Source: Leuconostoc fallax KCTC 3537
GTDB taxonomy: Bacteria > Bacillota > Bacilli > Lactobacillales > Lactobacillaceae
Length of the DNA stretch: 64,000 nt
Direction: 5' to 3'
NCBI RefSeq assembly: GCF_000165675.1
Contig: NZ_AEIZ01000002.1
Location: forward strand, 40 to 64,039
The position numbers were made by a program, and so were the translations under genes. The notes under the pieces were generated by a model. It searched no databases. It was not told the DNA's origin and saw only the letters and a program-made list of their open reading frames with translations. Below, piece after piece: positions 37,053-44,895 of the stretch; the stretch's first letter is position 1, and each line of letters begins with the position of its first letter.

Positions 37053-37610
37053 TTATTCTGAACGCAATGAACTCTTACGTGGTCGTGATTTTACATAAGC
37101 TACCAAAAATAGTGAGCCGATAATAGCGACAGATAATGAGTTAGCAACTGTTGTCACAATTCCTTGCAAAAAGACTTTAGCAGCCGGCTCTTTATAAAGT
37201 AAAATATCACCGATTGGCGCTACAACTAACCAAGCAATCGCATTAGCAATAATCTGCCAAATATTGAATTGAATCAGTTTTTTAGCACCTAATTGACCAT
37301 ATTCTAATGCTAAAAACCTTCTACTTAAACCAATCAATAGACCAAAAACAGCATCCGCAAACACCCATGACCACCAAGGTGAACCATAAGTAACGGCGTC
37401 ATTTAGCGCATGACCAATAAAGCCAATCAAAAAACCAACAACCGGGCCAAATAAACCAGCCATTAAAGCAAGCAAACCTTCCGCTACATTAATATTTGTA
37501 TTCGAAATACCGGTTGGAATCGCTAAATATTTCATTAGCACAAAGAATAAAGCTGCGCCAATACCCGTTGCGACAACTGATCTAACGGACAACCCTTTTT
37601 TCTTTCGCAT
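37053..37610 (-). CDS. UPF0397-family ECF transporter S component
   Basis: The 185-residue protein matches the UPF0397 group: [84 protein letters not shown] is the diagnostic first half, and five to six membrane segments are predicted. It is the substrate-binding part of the ECF transporter encoded by the next two genes; the substrate is not known to me. ATG 37610 after AGAAGG is chosen rather than ATG 37628. A 47-base gap separates it from the ATPase gene. Confidence 0.9.
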   Translation of the reverse strand: MRKKKGLSVRSVVATGIGAALFFVLMKYLAIPTGISNTNINVAEGLLALMAGLFGPVVGFLIGFIGHALNDAVTYGSPWWSWVFADAVFGLLIGLSRRFLALEYGQLGAKKLIQFNIWQIIANAIAWLVVAPIGDILLYKEPAAKVFLQGIVTTVANSLSVAIIGSLFLVAYVKSRPRKSSLRSE

Positions 37611-37880
37611 GAGTATGCCTTCTTTCATATAAGTATATAATGTTGAATGATGAAAACTTCACACGGCTTATCATACCGCAGAAATCATATTTTTGCGTAA
37701 AAACCAAATATTTTATTAAAATACCATATTAATATCACAATTATTTGGCTGTCATCACCATACTGACGTAATAAAATTCTAGTAATTTAGACCCAAGATG
37801 TCAAATGTGCCTATTCTAATAGTAATTTAATGTTATTATTATAATATAAAGATAAAGAAGATTAAATGAGGTCATAAGTT

Positions 37881-38795
37881 ATGAGAAAAGTTGGTATCGT
37901 TGGTATTGGCCACGTCGGTGTGACTGTTGCCCATATTATTGTGTCACAAGGATTAGCAGATGAATTGGTCTTAATTGACCATAATACTGCTAAATTAGCC
38001 AGTGAGGAGTTAGATTTACGCGATAGTGCAAGTCTACTAGATAAGCATATATTCATTCATGCGGGTAACTATAATGATCTAGCAGATGCAGAAGTCGTGA
38101 TTAGCGCTTTGGGTCATATCGATCTCATCACCGAAGGTGGTGATCGTTTTGAAGAGCTCAGAGCTAATGCCCCTGAAGCACGACAAGTTGGCGCTGATCT
38201 TCAACATGTTGGTTTTCATGGTGTACTCTTAGTTATCTCAAACCCTGTTGATGTGATTACCGGTATCTATCAAAAAGCCACAGGATTACCACATAATCAA
38301 GTCATCGGTACTGGTACCTATCTCGATACGGCTAGATTAAAGCGCAGTTTAGCTGATATTCTACATCTAGATCCACGTAGTATTAATGGATACGTGTTAG
38401 GCGAACATGGCGATTCTCAGTTTGCTGCTTGGTCAACCGTCAATGTTCTCGGTGAAAACATTGACACACTCGCTCAGCATTACGATCTCAATCTCACGCA
38501 AATTGAACAAGCAGCTCGTATTGGCGGTTTCACTGTTTTTTCTGGGAAAGGCTACACAAACTTTGCAATTGCTCACGCTGCTGTTTCTCTCCTAGAACTC
38601 ATTCTATCAGATGCCCATCGAGAGAGTATTGTTTCTCATTTTAATATAGAATTAGGTAGCTACATTTCGTCTCCAGCCGTTATTGGTCGCGAAGGCATTG
38701 TCGCTGAATTTAACCTGCCATTACACGATGATGAGAAAGAAAAACTTTTAGCTAGTGCCAAAGCGATTCAACAAAAAACACAACATCTCATATAA
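37881..38795 (+). CDS. L-2-hydroxyisocaproate dehydrogenase-like L-hydroxyacid dehydrogenase
   Basis: This 304-residue LDH/MDH-family enzyme reduces 2-oxo acids with NADH. It has GIGHVG (8-13), LIDHN with the NAD-binding Asp, ISNPVDVIT, GTGTYLDTARLKR, and the catalytic His in GEHGDSQFAAWSTV. The substrate loop reads LGHIDLITEGGDRFEEL, like the enlarged loop of L-HicDH from Weissella, and unlike the GAPQKPGE of lactate dehydrogenase. That points to branched-chain 2-oxo acids such as 2-oxoisocaproate. A TATAAT box and long A+T-rich leader precede it, and a perfect terminator follows. Confidence 0.85.
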   Translation: MRKVGIVGIGHVGVTVAHIIVSQGLADELVLIDHNTAKLASEELDLRDSASLLDKHIFIHAGNYNDLADAEVVISALGHIDLITEGGDRFEELRANAPEARQVGADLQHVGFHGVLLVISNPVDVITGIYQKATGLPHNQVIGTGTYLDTARLKRSLADILHLDPRSINGYVLGEHGDSQFAAWSTVNVLGENIDTLAQHYDLNLTQIEQAARIGGFTVFSGKGYTNFAIAHAAVSLLELILSDAHRESIVSHFNIELGSYISSPAVIGREGIVAEFNLPLHDDEKEKLLASAKAIQQKTQHLI

Positions 38796-38797
38796 AA

Positions 38798-38824
38798 AAA
38801 GTAGCCCAGCTGGGCTACTTTTTT
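38798..38824. terminator. Bidirectional terminator
   Basis: AAGTAGCCCAG/CTGGGCTACTT is a perfect stem flanked by A7 and T6 between convergent genes. Confidence 0.92.
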
Positions 38825-39779
38825 ATGTTGCTTTAATATAATTCACGCCGTCTGCTTTCGGTGCACGTGTCTTACCAAAGAAGAAGACCAGTACCACAAT
38901 TGTTAAGACGTAAGGTGCAATTTGCAAGTAAATTGAGGGAATATTTTGAATCACTGGTAATTGAGCACCAACCACAGCCAGTGACTGTGACAAGCCAAAG
39001 AAAAGCGATGCCGCCATAGCGCCCAAAGGATTCCAACGGCCAAAGATCATGGCTGCCATAGCAACGAATCCTTGCCCAACAATTGTCCCAGCACTGTAAT
39101 TCAATGAAATAGATTGTGCCACAACAGCACCACCAATACCGCCTAGAATACCGGACAACATAACGCCTGCATAACGCAAACGTGCAACATTTAAGCCCAA
39201 TGTGTCTGCTGCTTGTGGATTTTCACCCACCGAACGCAAACGCAAACCAAACTTTGTTTTAAAAATAAGATACCATGATAAGACTGCAATAATAATCGCT
39301 AACCAAGCAGGCCCTGATGTTTTGGCAAAAAACAAATCACCAATAACCGGAATATCTTTTAATAATGGCAAACTAGTATAACCAAAATCACGCGAAATGG
39401 GTTCAGTCTGACCTTTGCCATAAATCACTTTGATCAGGAAAACACCTAATGCTGGTGCCATCAGATTAATCACCGTACCAGAAATAATATGATCGGCTCG
39501 TAGTGTGACTGTTGCCACTGCATGCAAAAGTGAGAATAACAAACCGATAATCGCACCAGCTAGCAAGCCTAGCCAAGGTGTCAAGGCGCCAAACTGATCT
39601 GCAAAAGTTAGATTAAAGACAACTGCAGCAAAAGCACCAATACCCATGATACCCTCTAACCCAACGTTAACAACACCACCACGTTCAGAAAAGGTACCAC
39701 CAATAGAGGTAAAAATAAGTGGTGCGGAGTAAACCAAAGTACTTGAAATAACTAATGTTAAAATACTCATCAATGACAT
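38823..39779 (-). CDS. Nucleoside ABC transporter permease (NupQ/YufQ type)
   Basis: The 318-residue protein belongs to the branched-chain-type permease family used by BmpA-NupOPQ nucleoside importers. It has eight to ten membrane segments and the typical N-terminal APLIFTSIGGTFSERGGVVNVGLEGIMGIGAFAAV, plus the coupling loop SVGENPQAADTLGLNVARLRYAGVMLSG. It follows the first permease gene by one base. With the ATPase upstream it completes the membrane part of a nucleoside importer. Confidence 0.92.
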   Translation of the reverse strand: MSLMSILTLVISSTLVYSAPLIFTSIGGTFSERGGVVNVGLEGIMGIGAFAAVVFNLTFADQFGALTPWLGLLAGAIIGLLFSLLHAVATVTLRADHIISGTVINLMAPALGVFLIKVIYGKGQTEPISRDFGYTSLPLLKDIPVIGDLFFAKTSGPAWLAIIIAVLSWYLIFKTKFGLRLRSVGENPQAADTLGLNVARLRYAGVMLSGILGGIGGAVVAQSISLNYSAGTIVGQGFVAMAAMIFGRWNPLGAMAASLFFGLSQSLAVVGAQLPVIQNIPSIYLQIAPYVLTIVVLVFFFGKTRAPKADGVNYIKAT

Positions 39780-39780
39780 C

Positions 39781-40896
39781 TTATTGTCCCCCGCTCTTTT
39801 GCTGCTTTTTATGCTCAGCCGTCACTTCAGCCTTGGCATCCATTTCATGAATCCGCTTTTGAATGATTCGTATCAAATAATTAGCACCAACGAAGAAAAT
39901 AATCGAAGCAATTACAATATCCACTAATTCAAAAGGAACACCTGTACTCATTGGCATACCCAATCCACCGATTTTGAGTACTGAGAACAAAATCGCGGCT
40001 GCTAAAACACCCAGATACGAACCATTTCCCAACAACGCCACGGCCATACCATCAAAACCAATTGAGGGCGAACTGTTTTGTGTAAAGAAATATTGATAGT
40101 TACCTAATCCTTCAATCGTACCAGCCAAACCAGCTAAACCACCTGATATTGCCATAGCAACAACAGCTGTACGCTTAGATGGCATACCAGCATATCTTGC
40201 TGAATCGGGATTCAAGCCTACCGCCCTGATTTCAAATCCTAATGTTGTCTTTTTCATAACGAACCATATGACAACAATCATAACCAGCGCTAAGACAATA
40301 CCAGCAGATACGCTAGAACCTTGTGTTAATTGCGTTAGCCATGGCATCTGTAACGTAGCATTGGCACCAATCTGTTTGGTCGTTTGTGCTGATTCTTTAA
40401 TGCCATGTGCCATGACATTTTGCAAAATATTATTTCCTGTATATAACAAGATATAGTTCATCATGATCGTTACAATCACTTCGCTCGCGCCAAACTGCGC
40501 ACGTAACCAACCTGGAATAGCACCAGCAATCCCACCCAAGACTGTTCCCAAAATCAAGGCACTAGGAATCATAACGTAAGCAGGTAAGTTGGGAAAGCTC
40601 AATGCATACCATACTGCGCCAACCCAACCAGCAAGTGCTTGACCAGATAACCCGATGTTAAAGAATCCAGCAGAACTTGCTACTGTAAAGCCAAGAGCTG
40701 TCAAGATGAGAGGTGTCATTTGTGTGAGAACACCACCAATGTTTTGCATTGATCCGACAGCCGAACTCATTAGGGCAATATAGCCAGATATTGGATTGTA
40801 ACCAAAAACCAGCATAATCAATGCACCAACAAGTAAACCAAATATAACGGAAAAAGCAGCAACAGAGAATGATGTTTGTTTCATAGTTGAGTTCAT
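39781..40896 (-). CDS. Nucleoside ABC transporter permease (NupP/YufP type)
   Basis: The 371-residue protein is the larger permease partner. It shows about ten membrane segments, ASSAGFFNIGLSGQALAGWVGA near residue 70 and the coupling loop RAVGLNPDSARYAGMPSKRTAVVAMAISGGLAGLAG. A charged C-terminal tail rich in Lys and Glu ends the protein. It overlaps the ATPase gene by four bases (ATGA) and is one base from the second permease, so the three are coupled. The family imports purine and pyrimidine nucleosides. Confidence 0.92.
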   Translation of the reverse strand: MNSTMKQTSFSVAAFSVIFGLLVGALIMLVFGYNPISGYIALMSSAVGSMQNIGGVLTQMTPLILTALGFTVASSAGFFNIGLSGQALAGWVGAVWYALSFPNLPAYVMIPSALILGTVLGGIAGAIPGWLRAQFGASEVIVTIMMNYILLYTGNNILQNVMAHGIKESAQTTKQIGANATLQMPWLTQLTQGSSVSAGIVLALVMIVVIWFVMKKTTLGFEIRAVGLNPDSARYAGMPSKRTAVVAMAISGGLAGLAGTIEGLGNYQYFFTQNSSPSIGFDGMAVALLGNGSYLGVLAAAILFSVLKIGGLGMPMSTGVPFELVDIVIASIIFFVGANYLIRIIQKRIHEMDAKAEVTAEHKKQQKSGGQ

Positions 40897-42458
40897 AGTG
40901 TGTTTACCTCTGTTGGTTCATTTAAAGTAGCCTTAACTTCATCCAAATTCATCCCCGTCATCAAAAGGCCTAATTCTTGTTTATTCGTTGATTGTGCGTC
41001 AACAATACCAACAATCTTTCCGTTATTAATAACAGCAATTCGGTCAGACAAATTAAGAATCTCATCTAATTCAAAGCTGACCACCAACACTGCCTTGCCA
41101 GCATCGCGTTGATCAATCAAGCATTGATGAATATATTCAATGGCACCAACATCCAATCCGCGTGTCGGCTGTGCTGCAATAATCAAATCATTATCACGAT
41201 CTAATTCACGCGCAATAACTGCCTTTTGCTGATTACCGCCAGACATTGATCCGGCCACAATGTGAATACCTGAAGCACGCACATCAAATTTTTGTGACAG
41301 GCGATTAGCCATCTTGTCTTCAGCTTCCGGATTGATCACACCATAATGAGAAATAGGCGCCTGATAATACGTCTGTAGCATCATATTTTCGACCAACGTC
41401 ATATGCGTTTGCATGCCAAAACGCAAACGATCTTCCGGTATATGCCCGACACCACTCTCGATTATCTTTCGAGGACTCTTATTCGTCATATCCTTTTGAT
41501 TAAGCATGACTTGCCCACTTTGAACTGGCGTTAGGCCCGTTATCGCTTGAACTAATTCAGTTTGTCCGTTACCATCTATACCAGCAATACCAACAATTTC
41601 GCCTGATTTAACTTCTAAGGATAAATCCTTAACTGCTGCCACACCGCGTGCATCCTTAACTGTTAAATTGTCCAGTTTTAATACCGTCTCTTTGGGTTGA
41701 GCAGATTGCTTTTCCGTCTTAAAACTAACTTCACGACCAACCATTAAATCAGCCAACTGTTGAGAAGAAACCCCAGCGACAGGGAAAGCATCAATCGACT
41801 TTCCCGCTCTAATGACTGTCACTGTATCAGCCGCAGCCTTGATTTCATCCAACTTGTGGGTAATCAAGATAATTGATTTCCCTTCTTTGGCTAAATTATG
41901 CATAATCGTAATCAATTCTTCGATTTCTTGTGGTGTCAACACAGCTGTCGGCTCATCAAAAATCAGAATATCTGCACCACGATATAGTGTCTTCAGAATC
42001 TCAACACGTTGTTGTTGTCCAACAGATATATCCGCTATTTTTGCTGTCGGGTCAACGGCTAATCCATATTGATCAGATAAAGCTTGAATTCTTTTAACCG
42101 CTGTCTTAGTGTCAAGACTCAAGCCACGCGTAATTTCGGAACCCAAAACGATATTTTCAGTCACAGTAAAGGCATCCACAAGCATAAAATGCTGGTGAAC
42201 CATACCAATACCTAATTGGTTCGCTTTAGTTGGTGAATCCACTGTTACGGGTTGACCGTTAATAAGAATATTACCGCTAGTAGGTTGTAGTAACCCCGTT
42301 AGAATATTCATTAATGTCGATTTACCAGCACCGTTTTCACCAAGTAACGCGTGAATTTCACCTTGTTGGACTTTCAAATTGATATCATCATTGGCCGCAA
42401 AACTACCGAATTTTTTGGTAATATGTTGCATCTCAATGACTGGTGTTAATTCGGTCAT
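40893..42458 (-). CDS. Nucleoside ABC transporter ATP-binding protein (NupO/YufO type)
   Basis: The 521-residue ATPase has two ABC halves. The first has GENGAGKST, ISVGQQQRVEILK and ILIFDEPTAVLTPQE; the second has the degenerate Walker A GIDGNGQTE and MSGGNQQKAVIARE, as usual in sugar and nucleoside importers. The frame is open to 42578, but ATG 42458 (MTELTPVIEMQHI) matches family starts and AGAGAG lies upstream. The lipoprotein binding protein (BmpA-like) normally next to these genes is not in this window. Confidence 0.92.
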   Translation of the reverse strand: MTELTPVIEMQHITKKFGSFAANDDINLKVQQGEIHALLGENGAGKSTLMNILTGLLQPTSGNILINGQPVTVDSPTKANQLGIGMVHQHFMLVDAFTVTENIVLGSEITRGLSLDTKTAVKRIQALSDQYGLAVDPTAKIADISVGQQQRVEILKTLYRGADILIFDEPTAVLTPQEIEELITIMHNLAKEGKSIILITHKLDEIKAAADTVTVIRAGKSIDAFPVAGVSSQQLADLMVGREVSFKTEKQSAQPKETVLKLDNLTVKDARGVAAVKDLSLEVKSGEIVGIAGIDGNGQTELVQAITGLTPVQSGQVMLNQKDMTNKSPRKIIESGVGHIPEDRLRFGMQTHMTLVENMMLQTYYQAPISHYGVINPEAEDKMANRLSQKFDVRASGIHIVAGSMSGGNQQKAVIARELDRDNDLIIAAQPTRGLDVGAIEYIHQCLIDQRDAGKAVLVVSFELDEILNLSDRIAVINNGKIVGIVDAQSTNKQELGLLMTGMNLDEVKATLNEPTEVNTL

Positions 42459-42495
42459 ATGCTCTCTGATTCTTTCTATATAGTATAAATTGTAA

Positions 42496-42549
42496 AAATT
42501 CCGCGGACAAATACTGTACGCGGAATTTCCCTTAAATAATATTATACCA
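42496..42549 (-). promoter_or_regulatory. Extended -10 promoter and 5' hairpin of the nup operon
   Basis: Minus strand TGG-TATAAT (42541-42549) is an extended -10 box. About 12 bases downstream a perfect 10-bp hairpin AAATTCCGCG/CGCGGAATTT (42519-42528 with 42496-42505) ends in a short U run, so it could be a weak attenuator or an mRNA 5' stabiliser. No purine riboswitch core is visible. Confidence 0.5.
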
Positions 42550-42639
42550 TGTTCTCTAAACACGTATGTTGCAATCATTTTACCTATTGATTAGAGCAAA
42601 TTGAGGTGTCCCCACCTATCCTCATTACTTTTCTTTATT

Positions 42640-43304
42640 CTACAAGCTAAATATGGCCAGTAAATTATGTATCATATGAAACATTACTGAATATTGTAAC
42701 TTTTTGGTCACTAGGCGAACAATCATCAACAGTGTACTAGCGGTTAAATAAACAGTCCATTGTTCCGGTGTGGATGGCCAGTGGACTGCTGCAAAAACAA
42801 ATGTTGGCCAAACAAGCTGTACAACTTTCCCTAGAGGCCGAGCCTCTTCAAATATAATACCACGAAAAGCAATTTCTTCAATTATTGGTGCAATAATAAC
42901 AACATTCAATTTAAATAATAATGCAATGATTCCACCTTGATGAAGCATGGTTTCAATCATTTTTTGATTTGAACTACTATCTTGATTTTGTCCAAATATA
43001 GCCGGTATTATCAAATCCATCAGAAACATTGTTAGGCATAGCATCATAATAACAAATCCTATTTTTTCAGATTAATTCTCTCAAAAATAGCATTCGTCTT
43101 TGCGGCTAAGTAACGATAGCCCAAATATGAAATAACGCCCCCAAGTATAATCGATAATAACACGAACCACACGTTAAACATATCTATAAATGCAAAGAAC
43201 GGCGGCACGCCTAAAATAATATCAATTAATATTGTCAATAAAACTAATTCAATAAGTTGTCCTGCCTTTTTTGATATGACAGTTATTGCACGATTAAATA
43301 TCAT
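42640..43304 (-). pseudogene. CPBP-family intramembrane metalloprotease, likely bacteriocin immunity, one-base frameshift
   Basis: The first frame gives about 80 residues with two membrane segments and ends at ERINLKK; the second continues from MMLCLTMFLMDLIIP. One extra A in the six-A run (minus strand, 43062-43067) gives a 221-residue CPBP/Abi protein. The catalytic EExxxR is in APIIEEIAFRGIIFEE, the second motif is VFAAVHWP and the third is MIHNLLAIF. Such proteins are frequent immunity factors in class II bacteriocin loci. It lies downstream of two double-glycine peptides on the same strand, which supports that role by inference. Confidence 0.8.
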
Positions 43305-43584
43305 TGATTACCCTTTCAATAATTAGTTCAGTTATTACTGCGGTCTCATTTTAGATAACAGGGAGCATATCTTGTCCACTAATTTAGCTATGCACACATT
43401 TTGGATAAATCTAAAAAATTAAATAGATGACAAGAGCCCCAGGGATATATAACATAATAGTTTCCATTGGCACGGTCTTTTATGGTGTCAAAAACATTCA
43501 AATTGTTAAATATTAAAGTAAACTTCCATATGTTATGATATTTCTCTAAAAACCAAGCTTATGTAGTTTTTCATTGAGATAAAA

Positions 43585-43782
43585 TTACCACTTGTTTCCA
43601 GTAAAGCATCGTTGATGACTTCTAGTATGAGCTCTTGCCACAGTTGTTCCAGCATAAATAACTGTATTCACTGTTTTATGCAACCCTGCACCAAAATCCT
43701 CCCAAGAACCATCCGTTGAGCCTCCACTAATCATCATTAACTTTTCCAAGCTCAGTACATTCGGTTGTGTTTTGAAATCCAT
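43585..43782 (-). CDS. Putative class II bacteriocin precursor with double-glycine leader (peptide B)
   Basis: This 65-residue product has a leader of 21 residues ending LSLEKLMMISGG, which fits the double-glycine consensus LSxxELxxIxGG cut by C39-peptidase ABC exporters. The remaining 44 residues start STDGSWEDFG, contain GLHKTVNTVIYAGTTVARAHTR and end CFTGNKW, cationic with one Cys. SD AAGGAG precedes the ATG at ideal distance. It overlaps the upstream membrane ORF by 31 bases. I do not recognise the mature peptide. No exporter gene is nearby. Confidence 0.75.
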   Translation of the reverse strand: MDFKTQPNVLSLEKLMMISGGSTDGSWEDFGAGLHKTVNTVIYAGTTVARAHTRSHQRCFTGNKW

Positions 43783-43946
43783 TTTTTACTTCTCCTTAAA
43801 TAAAAATACAAAATGTAGAACAAAAATATTACAGTAGCAGACTGCACTGCATCGTACCATCCGTAGAAAAAACTTTCTTCTGAGACAAAGTTTAACCCAA
43901 TACGTGCTAGAAAAACACCAAGCATAATGCTTAATCCGCTATACAC
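43752..43946 (-). CDS. Small two-TM cationic membrane protein in the bacteriocin locus (possible immunity)
   Basis: From GTG 43946 this frame encodes 64 residues: two hydrophobic segments (SGLSIMLGVFLARIGLNFV and SATVIFLFYILYFYL) and a strongly basic tail RRSKKWISKHNRMY. Small cationic membrane proteins of this build often give immunity to class II bacteriocins. The frame is open to 44051, but that part overlaps the peptide A gene in another frame, so the start is uncertain; ATG 43925 is another option. It sits between the two peptide genes. Confidence 0.5.
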   Translation of the reverse strand: MYSGLSIMLGVFLARIGLNFVSEESFFYGWYDAVQSATVIFLFYILYFYLRRSKKWISKHNRMY

Positions 43947-43953
43947 ATATTTT

Positions 43954-44124
43954 TTACCACTTGCTATTACCTGATTTTCTCCATCCTGACCGAATTTGAT
44001 CCAAATGGTTCCATCCATCTTTTGCAACAAAATGTGCGCCACTAGCAGCAACTGTCACTACAATTGGCAATAGTGGACATCCCCCCGAAGCTTTTGCTAA
44101 TTCCTGTTCTGATAACTTTTCCAT
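43954..44124 (-). CDS. Putative class II bacteriocin precursor with double-glycine leader (peptide A)
   Basis: A 56-codon frame begins at ATG 44124 with SD AAAGGGGG ten bases upstream and ends with TAA at 43954-43956. The 15-residue leader MEKLSEQELAKASGG is a textbook double-glycine leader (LSEQELAKASGG). The predicted mature peptide has 41 residues: CPLLPIVVTVAASGAHFVAK, then DGWNHLDQIRSGWRKSGNSKW; it has a hydrophobic first half, a Trp- and Lys-rich end and a single Cys. It could pair with peptide B as a two-peptide bacteriocin. I do not recognise it from a known bacteriocin. Confidence 0.75.
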   Translation of the reverse strand: MEKLSEQELAKASGGCPLLPIVVTVAASGAHFVAKDGWNHLDQIRSGWRKSGNSKW

Positions 44125-44228
44125 AAACAGTTATCCCCCTTTCGTAATATATTCATATTATATAAAATCATATCCATAAAAATTGGGACGTTTTGTCCAT
44201 ACAACTAACTTTCTCGTTCAATATCATT

Positions 44229-44492
44229 TCATTTAAAAATTAAATTATTTACATTAGTATGCAATACTTCGGATAATTGAATGATAGTATCAATATCAGG
44301 TATTCTTGACCCAGTTTCATACTTTGCTATCGTTGATACGCTGATATTTAATTGTTCCGCCACATCCACTCTCTTGTATCCCAATTTCAAACGGATTTGT
44401 TTGATATTATTAGCAATATCTTCTGATCCCCCACCACTAATTTTTGCCATGTCGGCCTCACTTAAGTGGCAAAAAATATTCTTTTTCATCAT
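44229..44492 (-). CDS. XRE-family HTH protein fused to a double-glycine secretion-type leader
   Basis: The 87-residue product starts MMKKNIFCHLSEADMAKISGG, which has the LSxxxMxxISGG pattern of bacteriocin leaders, and continues directly into a complete XRE HTH (GSEDIANNIKQIRLKLGYKR, then VDVAEQLNISVSTIAKYETG, then SRIPDIDTIIQLSEVLHTNV, ending NNLIFK). Start ATG 44492 has SD GGGGGG, and a 7-bp-arm dyad lies 11 bases upstream. It is first in the locus, 104 bases ahead of peptide A. Either the protein is exported or processed, or the leader tethers the regulator to the exporter or recruits it to the peptidase. Both ideas are inference; the fusion is seen directly. Confidence 0.8.
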   Translation of the reverse strand: MMKKNIFCHLSEADMAKISGGGSEDIANNIKQIRLKLGYKRVDVAEQLNISVSTIAKYETGSRIPDIDTIIQLSEVLHTNVNNLIFK

Positions 44493-44502
44493 TTATCCCC
44501 CC

Positions 44503-44521
44503 TTATGATGCATTATCATAA
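44503..44521 (-). promoter_or_regulatory. Dyad upstream of the leader-HTH gene (candidate autoregulatory operator)
   Basis: TTATGAT-GCATT-ATCATAA, perfect 7-bp arms, immediately upstream of the SD of the leader-HTH gene. On the minus strand its upstream half contains TATGAT, which may be the -10 box. Confidence 0.45.
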
Positions 44522-44895
44522 TATCTATTTTATAAACTCCATGTCGCTAATTAAATGATGGTTAATTTTTAATGATTTCTAACACAATTTATGGTAGTAT
44601 GTTGGACTCATCCAAATTTTGTTATATCATACTTATTAGAGCATGACTTTTGGATATCATCATGAAAGTTAGCAACAGAAACAAAGCACTTCGCACGGTA
44701 AAAAGTTGACATAGTAACAATTCACTGCAAATGCTGTATGTCTTTTCAACCTGTCTCTAATTAAAAAGCCTCACAAGAGGCACCCCGCCAAAAAACCTCA
44801 AGTTTAAATCGTTAGAGAATTCTTATGCCATCGCAATAAAGCCACATCATGTCACTGAATATTTTATTTTCAGAAAGTAGATCATAACAATACAT
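44522..44895. other. Intergenic region with an orphan minus-strand terminator
   Basis: No supported gene is found in these 374 bases. At 44763-44781 a hairpin GCCTC-TTGT-GAGGC with a U run points leftward (minus strand), yet no leftward gene ends there; it may be the remnant of a lost gene or end a small RNA from 44782-44895. The promoter of ktrB on the plus strand is not obvious. Confidence 0.45.

Noticed and set aside
42496-42528. nup leader hairpin considered as a purine riboswitch or second T-box
   Set aside because: No purine riboswitch core and no AGGGTGGNACCGCG motif are present; CCGCGG here is just the stem base.
43752-44051. The full 99-codon frame as one membrane protein
   Set aside because: Its first third overlaps the peptide A gene, which has the better SD and a clear leader; only the part from about 43946 has membrane segments.
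44782-44895. Transposase remnant upstream of ktrB
   Set aside because: A few short leftward frames exist but no transposase motif or terminal inverted repeat could be supported.
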